Shown: positions 1-8,376, numbered from the stretch's first letter. The stretch: 64,000 nt of DNA from Segatella copri (GCF_026015625.1 NZ_JAPDVG010000001.1:1116001-1180000); one strand, 5' to 3'. Notes: generated by a model not told the origin, from the sequence alone. Numbers and translations are program-made.

Positions 1-63
1 CATCAGCATCTCAACCAATTCTGTAGAGAGGCATTCTATCTGAAACTGAATATCTTCATTCAT
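1..63 (-). CDS. Partial hypothetical protein (N-terminal 21 residues)
   Basis: An ATG at 61-63 on the minus strand opens a frame that leaves the window; 21 residues beginning MNEDIQFQI are visible. It lies 43 nt downstream of the DUF3791-like gene on the same strand, so the two probably form an operon. The start resembles small Bacteroidales proteins found beside DUF3791 genes, but too little is present to name a family. Confidence 0.5.
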   Translation of the reverse strand, partial: MNEDIQFQIECLSTELVEMLM

Positions 64-106
64 AAATCTATTTTATCTATCACGACATTGCTACCATGAC
101 ATAATT

Positions 107-331
107 TTAGCAACCTATTCGTCCTCCATTCTTTTGGCACAATATGGCAATATCCTCCACCGCATCCTCTATAGAAAGAGTATGCTCAGCTGCATAGCAA
201 TCAATAAGGAAGTCTATTCCTTCAAATCTACGCAAATAGGCGTACGAATCTGCCAATGAAAGCTTAAAACGATTCGCAAAAGCACCAACGCAGCAGTTCA
301 CGTATTCAATTATATTATGAGTCAAATCCAT
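107..331 (-). CDS. DUF3791-like small protein
   Basis: A 74-residue soluble protein with no signal peptide or membrane segment. The pattern of a helical N-terminus (NIIEYVNCCVGAFANRF), a YAYLRRFEGIDFLIDCY core and a C-terminal HTLSIEDAVEDI segment fits the DUF3791 family, whose members occur in small operons in gut Bacteroidetes and Firmicutes, often beside DUF3990 or another DUF3791 gene. The family function is unknown; a toxin-antitoxin-like role is speculation. A further small gene starts 43 nt downstream on the same strand. Confidence 0.6.
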   Translation of the reverse strand: MDLTHNIIEYVNCCVGAFANRFKLSLADSYAYLRRFEGIDFLIDCYAAEHTLSIEDAVEDIAILCQKNGGRIGC

Positions 332-974
332 ATTCTCCGCTTATAAAATTTTTAATTACAAATATAATGAAATATTTCGAAATCACCAACTTTTTCCGGC
401 ACTTTCTTTTATAAAAAGAAAAAATGTCACACCAGAATACCGATAAGTGTCTGAATCGTAGCCATTTTACATTGAACTTGATTAAACATTGACACATATT
501 CTACTATTTAATGAAAGTTCAATCGTTTAACGAATAACAAGTCACCCTATGGCTTTATGGAAATGCAGATCCAAAGAGATGAAGTAAGATCCATATCGAC
601 ATTAAAATCGAAATTATTAAACAACGAGGTATGTTTAACACTATAGCTTCCTCCAGTTTGAACTATCCAAATTTTTCTACAAGTTGCCCATTTTGGCAAT
701 TCTCTAAAGTCATAATTTAAAGAATCACAAGCAAATACAAAATTAAGCATTTCAACCACGTGGTTGAAATGCTCGCCTATATTTATCCTTTTTTAACTAG
801 CAACCTAACTCTTTTTATCTGCAAGGTTTATTTACATTTATTATAGTACAACACCAGAACATAATCATAACGATTACATAAGAGACTTAGCCACAAGCAT
901 ACTAACGTGTGTTAAACACGCAATACTCTTGCAAGTATTCGACATTAACAAACACATTTTTCGAAGAAAAAGCT
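332..974. other. Intergenic stretch, AT-rich, no supported gene
   Basis: No convincing gene is seen. Minus-strand frames at 315-497 and 547-759 have no recognisable motif, and the second would start inside a perfect palindrome. The only distinct structure is the palindrome at 746-773. A promoter for the next gene begins at 975. Confidence 0.5.
746..773. repeat. Perfect 28-bp palindrome centred on CACGTG
   Basis: Positions 746-773 are fully self-complementary: AGCATTTCAACCAC is followed directly by its reverse complement, with no unpaired centre. There is no T-run directly after it on either strand, so it looks more like a protein-binding palindrome or cruciform than an intrinsic terminator. 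It lies about 240 bp upstream of the ATPase start. Confidence 0.7.
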
Positions 975-982
975 TATCTTTG
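975..982 (+). promoter_or_regulatory. -7 promoter box (TATCTTTG) for the ATPase gene
   Basis: TATCTTTG matches the Bacteroidetes -7 element TAnnTTTG. It lies about 30 nt before the ATG at 1013. No good -33 TTTG is present at the usual spacing. Confidence 0.5.
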
Positions 983-1012
983 CATCTGTATTAATAAGAA
1001 AATGACATTGTT

Positions 1013-1074
1013 ATGATACTTAGAGCTACATTGAAAATATATATTCCATCAAGGGTGAGACTCAAATCAGCTTT
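1013..1074 (+). pseudogene. Frameshifted 5' end of the ATPase gene
   Basis: The ATG at 1013 gives MILRATLK and then runs into the wrong frame. The frame of the following ATPase, read through 1024-1074, gives NIYSIKGETQISFVAGKSN, the continuation expected of this family. One missing A in the A-run at 1034-1037 accounts for the break: five As would join LK to NIYSIKG. It could be a real mutation, a phase-variable or slippage site, or an assembly error. Confidence 0.7.
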
Positions 1075-2334
1075 GTGGCTGGTAAGAGCAATGCCCATCC
1101 GTCTCACGTTTCCCGTGCAGAGAAGCGTGATGACATTTCTGTTCTGAAGGCTGGTATCGTTTATGGAGCCAATGCTTCCGGAAAGAGTAACGTTATCAAG
1201 GCCATTGCACTGCTCCAGCAGATTGCCAATGGAAGCTTTCCGCAAAGCAAGGTGGAACCTTTCAAGCTTGCTGATACCGAAGAGAAAAACTCTAAGGTAG
1301 AAATCGAGTTCAAGACCAAGGGTAAGTGCTTTGCCTATGGCATGGAGTTCACCGTCGGAGGAATCAAGGAGGAATGGCTGTTTGAAATCAACAGCCGTAC
1401 CGACAAGGAAGTTTTCACAAGAAAGGTTACTGCAGATGGCAACGAGTTCACGTTTGGCAAGGTGGATGGAAATGAAGAAACATCCATGCTTCTGAAGTTC
1501 ATCGCCCACAGTACACCTTCTGATTCCAGCTTCCTTTCAGAGTATGTACGCAGAAACGGCAAGGGACTTGAAACCATACGCATGGCCAAGAACTGGTTTG
1601 CAGACGGATTGAAGATCATCTTCCCAAGCACACGCCTGCAGGGAATTTCTTTCCTTACTGAAAACAATGACGAGCTGCAGGAAACGACTCGCTCGCTTCT
1701 TGCCTACTTCAACACGGGCATTTCAGACGTGCGCCTGTACAAAATCAAGAAAGAGGATGTGAACTTATCTTCCGATTTACTTGACAACATACTCAGCAAG
1801 GCAAAGAACGGCAAGGCGTACAGCATGGCTGCCACAGTTGGAGGCGAAATGCTTCTTTTCGAGGTAAATGCCAACGGAGGATATGAGATTTACAAGCAGA
1901 AGGCTGTTCACCGGAATCTTACTTCCGGCACCGAGGTTGTTTTTGATCTGAGCGAAGAATCAGATGGCTGCATCCGATTGCTCGACTTCATCCCAATGCT
2001 CATCGATTTGAAGCAAAATGAAGTTGATTATCTCATCGATGAGATTGACCGCAGTATGCACCCTATGCTCTCGCAGAAAATCTTAGAGTGCTATTTCTCA
2101 GGACTGGAGTCAGGAAGAGACACTCAGTTCATCTTCTCCACCCATGAATGTAACCTGCTCAACCTCGACCTTATCAGAGCTGACGAAGTATGGTTTGTCG
2201 AGAAGGGAAAGGATGGAGCATCTCATCTTACATCCTTGGCAGAATTCAAGCCTCGTGAAGATGTCCGCAAGGGATATCTATTAGGACGCTACGGAGCCAT
2301 TCCGTTGCTTCCTAAGGATGCCATGAAGTGGTAA
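1075..2334 (+). CDS. AAA ATPase of the OLD/RloA-like (AAA_15/AAA_21) type, 5' end frameshifted
   Basis: A 419-residue open frame from a GTG; the natural start is probably ATG 1013, one frame off. Walker A is GANASGKSN near residues 32-40, Walker B is YLIDEIDRSMHP near 322-333, and the H-loop is FSTHE near 355-359, an ABC/SMC-type ATPase arrangement as in RloA and other defence-linked ATPases. Relatives are often followed by an RloB gene. Here the next gene is a convergent aldo/keto reductase, so it is an orphan. With the N-terminal strand out of frame the protein may be inactive unless frameshifting restores it. A role in phage defence is an inference from family context. Confidence 0.8.
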   Translation: MAGKSNAHPSHVSRAEKRDDISVLKAGIVYGANASGKSNVIKAIALLQQIANGSFPQSKVEPFKLADTEEKNSKVEIEFKTKGKCFAYGMEFTVGGIKEEWLFEINSRTDKEVFTRKVTADGNEFTFGKVDGNEETSMLLKFIAHSTPSDSSFLSEYVRRNGKGLETIRMAKNWFADGLKIIFPSTRLQGISFLTENNDELQETTRSLLAYFNTGISDVRLYKIKKEDVNLSSDLLDNILSKAKNGKAYSMAATVGGEMLLFEVNANGGYEIYKQKAVHRNLTSGTEVVFDLSEESDGCIRLLDFIPMLIDLKQNEVDYLIDEIDRSMHPMLSQKILECYFSGLESGRDTQFIFSTHECNLLNLDLIRADEVWFVEKGKDGASHLTSLAEFKPREDVRKGYLLGRYGAIPLLPKDAMKW

Positions 2335-2441
2335 ATACAGACTGCTATAGATTACAAAGAAATCCGCAATCTGGTTATACCCAAATTACGGATTCGTTTA
2401 TCCTTTCTTAATGATTCCAACGTATTTTGTCGTCTGATTTA

Positions 2442-3368
2442 TTAGTCAGTTGGATTGAATTGTGAGAACCATTTCACCTGGTCTTCATACGACATATTGA
2501 AGTAGCGTTTCTCCTTGTTCAACTGGTGGATGCGCTCCATCTCGTGGTTGGAAAGGGCGAAGTCGAAGGTCTCGATGTTTTCTTGGATATAGTCAGGATT
2601 CGAGGCACCAGGGATGACCGAGAAGCCCATCTGCATGTGCCACCGAATGATGATCTGTGCGGGACTCTTGCCATGAGCCTTGGCAATCTCGCAGATGACG
2701 GGGTCGCGCAACAGTTCACCCTTTGATTCACGTCCGCCCAGTGGGAACCAGCACTCTATCTGGATGTTGTGCTTGGCAGCCATCTTCTGCCAGTGCTCGC
2801 GCTGAGCATAGGGATGACATTCAATCTGTACAATCTGCGGCACGATACGGCAGTTCTCGACGATGGAGTTCCAGATGCTGTCGTTCACGTCGAAATTCGA
2901 AATGCCGATGGCACGAACCTTTCCGCTTTCTAGCGCCTTTTCCATTTCTTTCCAGCCTCCAACGAAGTCGCCAACAGGCTGATGGAAATACACGAGGTCA
3001 ATATAGTCAACACCCAAGCGTCCGCACATGCGGTCGATGGCCTTCAGTGTCTTACCCTCACCGTACTCATTAGGCCACAGCTTGCTTGTAATCCAAATCT
3101 CGGAGCGGTCAATGCCGCTGTCCTTCACAGCGCGTCCCAAACTACGTTCGTTCTGATAGGCATGTGCCGTGTCGATATGGCGGTAGCCGCACTTCAACGC
3201 TGTCATCACAGAATTGTAGGTCTCGTCACCGTCGGGAATGCTATACACTCCGAGTCCGAATTGTGGCATCTGTATTCCATTGTTCAACGTCAGATACGTC
3301 TGCTTCACTTGTCCGTTCATAACCATTGCTGTCATCAATGCGATTAAACTAAATATTAGCTTTTTCAT
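2442..3368 (-). CDS. Exported aldo/keto reductase
   Basis: A 308-residue NADPH-dependent oxidoreductase of the AKR superfamily. Residues 1-20 form a signal peptide (MKKLIFSLIALMTAMVMNGQ). The catalytic tetrad is visible as D66, Y71, K96 and H129 in HIDTAHAY, ITSKLWP and VYFHQ. Length is normal once the signal peptide is allowed for. It is the last gene of a three-gene operon (flavodoxin, SDR, AKR), starting 15 nt after the SDR gene. The set suggests reduction of carbonyl or electrophile compounds, perhaps under the divergent AraC regulator at 5065. The substrate cannot be told. An exported AKR is somewhat unusual because NADPH is cytoplasmic. Confidence 0.88.
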   Translation of the reverse strand: MKKLIFSLIALMTAMVMNGQVKQTYLTLNNGIQMPQFGLGVYSIPDGDETYNSVMTALKCGYRHIDTAHAYQNERSLGRAVKDSGIDRSEIWITSKLWPNEYGEGKTLKAIDRMCGRLGVDYIDLVYFHQPVGDFVGGWKEMEKALESGKVRAIGISNFDVNDSIWNSIVENCRIVPQIVQIECHPYAQREHWQKMAAKHNIQIECWFPLGGRESKGELLRDPVICEIAKAHGKSPAQIIIRWHMQMGFSVIPGASNPDYIQENIETFDFALSNHEMERIHQLNKEKRYFNMSYEDQVKWFSQFNPTD

Positions 3369-3383
3369 TGTTGTCTTTGTTCT

Positions 3384-4229
3384 TTATCCTAATTGATATT
3401 CACCCATGCGGATAGCAGCGATGACACCACCGTCGATGAGCAGGTCGGTACCTGTAATAAACTTGGCATGCTCTCCCAGCAGGAAGGCTGCTGCCTCGGC
3501 AATCTCGTCGCTGGTGCCTGTGCGCTGGGCGGCAGAGGCATCAATCATGCGCTGATAGCCCTCACCATTGGCATTGAACTCATCGTAAGCCAGCGGGGTA
3601 ACGATGACACCAGGGCTGATGGTGTTGATACGGGCACGACGTTTCTTCCAACTTGTAGCTGCGGCGCGTTGTGCCTGCAGATGGTTCATGCGCTTGGCAA
3701 TCATGTAGGCAAAGCCTGAGTTCTGCATGGCCACCTCCTGAACGAACTTCACGTCCTTCAGCTGAGCGGTCGGAGTGTTCACCAGTTGCAGTTCAATGTC
3801 GTTGGGGATGGGGTACATATAGGCTGCCTGACTCGAAATGATTAGTCCTGCACCACCCTCGGCCATTACCTCTCCGAAGGCATCTACGGCATAGCCAGTG
3901 CCCAGCATATCGAGGTTAACGATGTGTTCAGGATTGGCCTGATTGGGCGATGCACCTGCTGTATCAATGAAGTACATCACGGGGCCCAGTTCTGCTGCCT
4001 TCCTTGCTAATGCCTCCACGCTTTCCTTCTGCAAAGCATTTACCTGCAAAGTCTCTACATCATAGCCACAGCGGCGGAAATCGTCACCGACACGTTCCAA
4101 TGCCTTCTCGCTGATGTCGCCCAACAGAATCTTCTTACCGGCACCAATACGGCGCACAATGGCTGTTCCCATACTACCGGCACCCAATAGTGCCACTACC
4201 TGTTTCTGTTCGTTTCTGTCGAAAATCAT
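3384..4229 (-). CDS. Short-chain dehydrogenase/reductase (SDR)
   Basis: A 281-residue Rossmann-fold oxidoreductase. The nucleotide-binding motif GAGSMG is at residues 16-21, variant from the classical TGxxxGxG, and the active-site pair Y175/K179 lies in YMIAK with serines at 132-133. The C-terminal ISPGVIVTPLA and TGTDLLIDGG segments are typical of SDRs. It is the middle gene between flavodoxin (42 nt upstream) and AKR (15 nt downstream), so co-transcription is very likely. It is cytoplasmic; the substrate is unknown. Confidence 0.85.
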   Translation of the reverse strand: MIFDRNEQKQVVALLGAGSMGTAIVRRIGAGKKILLGDISEKALERVGDDFRRCGYDVETLQVNALQKESVEALARKAAELGPVMYFIDTAGASPNQANPEHIVNLDMLGTGYAVDAFGEVMAEGGAGLIISSQAAYMYPIPNDIELQLVNTPTAQLKDVKFVQEVAMQNSGFAYMIAKRMNHLQAQRAAATSWKKRRARINTISPGVIVTPLAYDEFNANGEGYQRMIDASAAQRTGTSDEIAEAAAFLLGEHAKFITGTDLLIDGGVIAAIRMGEYQLG

Positions 4230-4271
4230 AATTTGTTCTCCTTTTATTCTTTTAATCGTGAATCTTTGTCG

Positions 4272-4919
4272 TTAATATCCTAAACCATTCAACCACTTCT
4301 CGACCTTTTTCTTTTCCGTACGCACTTCGTGGCCATAGATGCTGAATCCCTTTGTAACATCTGCACCAGGGAATGCATCCTTCACATCCTCTACACAGTT
4401 GGCCAATCCAGAACCTTCATGAGTGGTAAAAGGAATGACGGTCTTGCCCTTCAGGTCATTAACATGCTTCTTGAAGAAGGTAAACATTACTTGAGGATAA
4501 GTGCCCCACCATACGGGGCCACCGATAAACACAGTGTCGTATTTATTTAGGTCGATGTCGCCTTCATATTCAGGCAACTCACCGTTTTTAACTTCTTCCT
4601 TTGCCAGATTGATGAGTGGTGTATAAGCCATGCCGTCGTACTTGTGGGTAACGATTTCAAACTGCTCTGCACCTGTCACTTCTGTGATGTAGTCTGCCAC
4701 AATCTTCGTGTTACCTACCTCAATGTTTCCTACTGCGTAGTTGTCTCCCGCATGCGAGAAGAACACTACAATTGCCTTTCCGTCTTTTGCCATAACTGTT
4801 TTCCCGTTTGTCGTTGTTTGTTCATTCGCAGCAATCTCTTTCTTGCTGTTTCCACCGCATGCAGTGGAAACCAGCATACACAGAGCTGATGCAAGTATCA
4901 GTTTCAATGATTTACCCAT
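4272..4919 (-). CDS. Flavodoxin-fold lipoprotein
   Basis: A flavodoxin-like FMN protein. From the ATG at 4919 the N-terminus is a lipoprotein signal (MGKSLKLILASALCML, lipobox STAC, C21), and the flavodoxin fold starts at IVVFFSHAGDNYAVG. The segment FIGGPVWWGTYP is typical of FMN-binding flavodoxin_4 proteins. A GTG at 4940 would add seven residues, but it lies almost at the predicted transcription start, so ATG 4919 is preferred. First gene of the flavodoxin-SDR-AKR operon. Anchoring outside the cytoplasmic membrane suggests extracytoplasmic electron transfer, which is inference. Confidence 0.85.
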   Translation of the reverse strand: MGKSLKLILASALCMLVSTACGGNSKKEIAANEQTTTNGKTVMAKDGKAIVVFFSHAGDNYAVGNIEVGNTKIVADYITEVTGAEQFEIVTHKYDGMAYTPLINLAKEEVKNGELPEYEGDIDLNKYDTVFIGGPVWWGTYPQVMFTFFKKHVNDLKGKTVIPFTTHEGSGLANCVEDVKDAFPGADVTKGFSIYGHEVRTEKKKVEKWLNGLGY

Positions 4920-4944
4920 ATTATCGTTTTTAAATTTCACGGTA

Positions 4945-4952
4945 CAAAGTTA
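4945..4952 (-). promoter_or_regulatory. -7 promoter box (TAACTTTG) for the flavodoxin operon
   Basis: Read on the minus strand this is TAACTTTG, matching TAnnTTTG, about 26 nt before ATG 4919. It shares the 145-bp intergenic region with the divergent AraC promoter, a natural place for AraC control of both units. Confidence 0.5.
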
Positions 4953-5016
4953 CGACGTTTTTCAGGTACTTTACTTTCATAAATTGCGTCACAATTTTCA
5001 CTTTTTGCACAAATTG

Positions 5017-5048
5017 TTCGTTTATTTATAAAATAAAGTGTATTTTTG
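5017..5048 (+). promoter_or_regulatory. Promoter of the araC-family gene (TTCG-N20-TATTTTTG)
   Basis: TTCG at 5017-5020 is followed after 20 nt by TATTTTTG at 5041-5048. The start codon at 5065 leaves a leader of only about 10 nt. Confidence 0.55.
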
Positions 5049-5064
5049 CAGAAAATAGCAAGAT

Positions 5065-5880
5065 ATGAGTACAGATTTTCAATATTCTACAGACTTCTAC
5101 GGGATGAATTCCCGTGAGTTGAGCCACACCTGCATGCACCTGCTTTGCTTGGCAGGTGAGGCAAGTTTTGTGTTCAACGAGCATTGCTACCACATTATCA
5201 AAAACGACATGGTGGTGATACCGATGCCTGACCGTATCAGCAATCTGGCGGCACATGATGACTTGCAGGTAGAATGGTTTGCTGCTGATTATAAGTTTCT
5301 TCAGAACCTGCTGCCGTCGAACAACTACAGCATCGGTGGCAGTATCTCGCTGAACCAAGACCCCGTTATCAAACTGACAAATGAACAAGCACGACATCTG
5401 CTTGATGACTTCCATCGTCTTCGTGACCGCAAGGACGACAGCCATGTACAGTTCTATCGCGAACTGATGGGCAGTCTCTGCCTGACGATGATGTACGACA
5501 TATTCGAAGCCCATGCCCAACAAGAATCCACAGTTCCCCATACCGACCGCACAGCTTATATCGTTAAACAGCTGATGACACTACTTTCTACCGGCATTAG
5601 CCGAACGGAACGTAATGTGAACTACTATGCAGAGCGACTAAACGTATCGCCAAAGTATCTCTCCGCCACCATCAAACGCGTGACAGGACACAGTGTCACC
5701 TCATACATCGACCGACACACCATACCTATATTGAAAGACTATCTGAATGATGAACGCCTGTCCCTCACCCAAATAGCCGACCTGATGAACTTCACGTCAC
5801 TCTCTTACTTCAGCCGCTACTGCACCAAGCATCTTGGCCAGTCCCCCAGCGAATACCGGCAGAGTCTTCAACCGAAATAA
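5065..5880 (+). CDS. AraC-family transcriptional regulator
   Basis: A 271-residue cytoplasmic regulator. An N-terminal sensor-like region (residues 1-170) precedes two helix-turn-helix units: NVNYYAERLNVSPKYLSATIK and SLTQIADLMNFTSLSYFSRY, ending with the usual GQSPSEYRQ motif. It is divergent from the flavodoxin-SDR-AKR operon with 145 bp between starts, the usual layout for a regulator controlling its neighbour. The inducer is not evident; redox or electrophile stress would suit the genes next door. Confidence 0.88.
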   Translation: MSTDFQYSTDFYGMNSRELSHTCMHLLCLAGEASFVFNEHCYHIIKNDMVVIPMPDRISNLAAHDDLQVEWFAADYKFLQNLLPSNNYSIGGSISLNQDPVIKLTNEQARHLLDDFHRLRDRKDDSHVQFYRELMGSLCLTMMYDIFEAHAQQESTVPHTDRTAYIVKQLMTLLSTGISRTERNVNYYAERLNVSPKYLSATIKRVTGHSVTSYIDRHTIPILKDYLNDERLSLTQIADLMNFTSLSYFSRYCTKHLGQSPSEYRQSLQPK

Positions 5881-6035
5881 TACGAGATCTTATTTGTTTG
5901 CTGTTTATTTAGCACATATGTTATCGTATTGTCCTTGCCTAGTGGCAGCAAGGTGAATGTTAATGGAGCTAAAGGTAAAGTATCCGCAACTTCTTCTGAT
6001 GACTTACCATAACTGACAGTGAAGGAAATATACGT

Positions 6036-6257
6036 ATGGAGGAAGTTCTTAACATCCAACAAAATGCTGATAATTCTGAAGTTTGGCATTTGTTGCCTTT
6101 CGAAGATTATAGAGAAGTTGTCTTGGCTACATTCTTTAGTGACGGTGAGAGTATCTTTAAAGATGTGACAGATAATTATAAGAAGACTTATCCTCACATT
6201 AAAAAGGTCGAGCTACAAGCCATTTGCGCAATAGAGGAATTGGAGCCGGACAAATAA
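6036..6257 (+). CDS. Hypothetical small protein, doubtful
   Basis: An uninterrupted 73-residue frame beginning MEEVLNIQQN and ending EELEPDK, with mixed, protein-like composition and no signal peptide. I recognise no family. It follows the AraC gene by 155 nt in a region of relics and may be the 3' remainder of a longer gene. Confidence 0.3.
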   Translation: MEEVLNIQQNADNSEVWHLLPFEDYREVVLATFFSDGESIFKDVTDNYKKTYPHIKKVELQAICAIEELEPDK

Positions 6258-6331
6258 TTGATAGAAGTAAGGATTACATTTATATCTGAATAAATTGCAA
6301 CATGAAGATACATGAAGTGGTGCGATTAAAA

Positions 6332-6496
6332 TTATCGAAAAAAGCAACTGTGGAATAATCTTTTTAAAGATTTCACATTAAAGCAGGGACAGGCTTTGTT
6401 GGCAAATTCATTATGACCATGAATCGTGGCTAATGGATATTCCTCCTTCAGCTGCTCAATGAGGGCATGAATTAAAGGGCAAAATCGGCTATTCAT
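6332..6496 (-). pseudogene. C-terminal relic of an N-acetylmuramoyl-L-alanine amidase
   Basis: Fifty-four codons on the minus strand carry LIEQLKEEYPLATIHGH and NEFANKACPCFNVK. This is the C-terminal signature of phage-type amidase_2 enzymes, where the final H and KACPCF region helps bind zinc. The N-terminal two thirds are missing and an in-frame TAG lies just upstream. In Bacteroidales this amidase usually sits directly after an HU-HIG gene and a smalltalk gene. Here those are intact 1.1-2 kb away on the opposite strand, so this is a displaced, broken partner. Confidence 0.75.
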
Positions 6497-7144
6497 GGGC
6501 TAAAAAGGGGTTTATGTAATCAGGAAACTCTAATTTTTCCGTTTTTCATCGCTGAAAACAGGTATTGGGAGAATGCATAAAAAGCGAGCGCTATGATTTA
6601 AAAAGTAAATATATATTCCATTCGTAACCCAACATACAGACTTCACTTTACACACGAAATATACATACTAAATAGCTATATGACAATAGATTACCCATTT
6701 CCATCTCAGCATTGTTGTTATGTAGTTTCTAGCTTTCCGAACTATTGATACGTCAATAATTTGTTAATTACTAGCAAAGATAATAAAAAGCAGGCAAACC
6801 AAAGAATTTTATCACGTTATTTAACGGAAAATGCAAAATATGGAGGTTAGGAAGATGTTTTACCCCCTCTCCAAAGGATGAAAAATGCCCCTCCTCAGAC
6901 ATAAATCTGTCTCAGACTTGACGTATTTTTGACAAATTCGAGGGGTAAATAAGGGGTAGAATGAGGTAAAGAGAGGAGAAAAAGCAATGCAAGAACTCAT
7001 TTCCGGCACTAGAGAATGTAGATTATACTTATACATAAAAACATTAATAGCAACTTTAATATACTGGTATAAATGTGTAATAAACAACTAATTACGATAC
7101 GTTACCTTATTTACTGCAAGTCTTTAAAACAGAAATATTCTATC

Positions 7145-7297
7145 CGGTCATTAAGGTCAAGGTCATTAAGGTCATTAAGGTTTCGGGGGAAAAACATTTT
7201 CCTATAGTATATATAAATAATATTTATATATACTATAGCTCAAAATGACCGATTCCCATTTTCTTAATGACCTTAATGACCTTGACCTTAATGACCG
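7145..7297. repeat. Nested inverted repeat: 35-bp perfect arms around a 37-bp palindrome
   Basis: Arms 7145-7179 and 7263-7297 are exact reverse complements, each built from repeats of GGTCATTAAGG. Between them 7202-7219 and 7221-7238 form a second perfect 18-bp inverted repeat (CTATAGTATATATAAATA) around a single base. The whole could extrude as a double cruciform or fold as a long RNA hairpin. The arm unit recurs at 8613-8715, 11570-11587, 21967-21984 and 25861-25893. Confidence 0.9.
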
Positions 7298-7441
7298 CTT
7301 TTTCACGTTTCTTCAGCTACCTTCAATGCGTATTTTCCTGTTTTGCTATGTTTCTGCAATAAAGTTCTGACAAAAAACGATAGAAAGTATTATCTATCAG
7401 ACACTTACGTCATTTTCAGTATAGAAAGTTAGGGTGAAAGC

Positions 7442-7472
7442 TTGCATTCTGTCCGAATATGTTGTATCTTTG
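7442..7472 (+). promoter_or_regulatory. Promoter of the HU-HIG gene (TTG-N20-TATCTTTG)
   Basis: TTG at 7442-7444 and TATCTTTG at 7465-7472 are 20 nt apart, a good Bacteroidetes promoter. Transcription should start near 7478, giving a leader of about 165 nt before ATG 7646. Inside the leader GTCTT/AAGAC and CCCCG/CGGGG can pair, and a 20-codon frame (MKTPKTAETG) starts near 7566. Whether the leader is regulatory is not known. Confidence 0.7.
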
Positions 7473-7645
7473 CACCGGCAATCGAAAGAACAGCCTTTTG
7501 TGCCTTGCTCGGGTCTTCTATTAAGACCAACACGGGTTATAAATGATGGCAGACGCCGGTCATCAATGAAGACCCCGAAAACGGCAGAAACGGGGCGTTC
7601 TGGGGAGTTGCAAAACAAAGGACTCTAAACATACTACAAACGACT

Positions 7646-8320
7646 ATGATTAATTACAGCATCGTAATGCGTAGCGTGAACGCAAATCTTCTGGAAATCA
7701 ACCAGGCTAAGTCACGCATCAACCAGGCAAAGAAGGAGGGTAAGACCCCTGACCCAAAGGACCTGGAACTCGTGAAGACCGAGAAGCAGAACGCTTTTGC
7801 CATCTCACAGTACACTGACATCATGACCATCGAGAAATTTGCCAAGCACATCACTTCTCATGGAAGTGTTTATTCGAGAGCTGACATCAGCGCCATCCTC
7901 TACATCGCCGTAGACTGCATGCGTGAGATGTTGCTTGAGGGCAAGAAGATTCGTCTGGGCGATCTTGGTGATTTCTCTCTCCTTCTCACTTCGAAGGGTG
8001 CTGAGGATGCTGACAAGTTCACCGCACAGAACATCACCGGTGTGAAGGTTCAGTGGGAGCCAGGTCAGGAGTTCAAGAACCTTCGCGATGATGCCGAGTT
8101 CAACCTCGTAGCCAGCCGCAGCGCTCAGGCAGCCGTTATCAAGGCGATTAAGGAGGGTAAGACCAACGTTGACCTCAACGCCCCAACCACTCCGAATAAT
8201 ACGCCAGGCGGTTCTACCCCAGGTGGTTCAAACACCGGTCAGACCGGCAGCGACGGCCAAGGCTCTGAATCTGGCGGCGGTACTACCGGCAAGGACGATA
8301 CTGGCGACGGCCTTGAATAG
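7646..8320 (+). CDS. HU-family DNA-binding protein with Gly/Ser/Thr-rich tail (HU-HIG type)
   Basis: A 224-residue histone-like protein. Residues 1-140 form an HU-type fold (TIEKFAKHITSHGSVYSRADI and KKIRLGDLGDFSLLLTSKG). Residues 180-224 are a low-complexity G/S/T/P tail (TPGGSTPGGSNTG), common in the Bacteroidales HU-HIG family. It binds DNA, presumably without sequence specificity. Smalltalk follows at 8412 and a relic of the amidase partner lies at 6332, so the locus is the usual HU/smalltalk/amidase island, rearranged. The biological role of these islands is unsettled. Confidence 0.88.
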   Translation: MINYSIVMRSVNANLLEINQAKSRINQAKKEGKTPDPKDLELVKTEKQNAFAISQYTDIMTIEKFAKHITSHGSVYSRADISAILYIAVDCMREMLLEGKKIRLGDLGDFSLLLTSKGAEDADKFTAQNITGVKVQWEPGQEFKNLRDDAEFNLVASRSAQAAVIKAIKEGKTNVDLNAPTTPNNTPGGSTPGGSNTGQTGSDGQGSESGGGTTGKDDTGDGLE

Positions 8321-8331
8321 CCCAAGGATAG

Positions 8332-8361
8332 ACTGGCTAGGGTGCTAGCCCCTAGCCCAGA
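8332..8361 (+). terminator. Hairpin between HU-HIG and smalltalk
   Basis: GGCTAGGG pairs with CCCCTAGCC across a short loop. No T-run follows, so it is more likely an attenuator or processing hairpin than a full terminator. Confidence 0.35.
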
Positions 8362-8376
8362 CTGTCCGCCCACAAA

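Larger units (their letters stand above)
5881..7441. other. Long gene-poor stretch with relics and a nested inverted repeat
   Basis: Apart from a doubtful 73-residue frame (6036-6257), an amidase relic (6332-6496) and the large inverted repeat (7145-7297), no gene is supported. 6500-7140 is AT-rich with stops in all frames and looks like decayed DNA. 6860-7087 has an open minus-strand frame without recognisable motifs and is not called. Confidence 0.5.

Noticed and set aside
547..759. 70-codon minus-strand frame
   Set aside because: Its start lies inside a perfect palindrome, and it has neither a family match nor a promoter box.
991..1509. Antisense 172-codon frame over the ATPase 5' end
   Set aside because: It overlaps the sense Walker A region and has no recognisable motif.
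6860..7087. 75-codon minus-strand frame
   Set aside because: AT-rich decayed region, no motif, no promoter or start context.
7145..7297. Inverted repeat considered as insertion-sequence ends or a MITE
   Set aside because: No transposase between or near the arms and no clear target duplication; the arm unit also occurs singly elsewhere. A MITE-like origin is not excluded.
7434..7628. 64-codon frame over the HU-HIG leader
   Set aside because: It starts upstream of the -35 to -7 promoter region and so would not be transcribed whole; only its last 20 codons could be a leader peptide.
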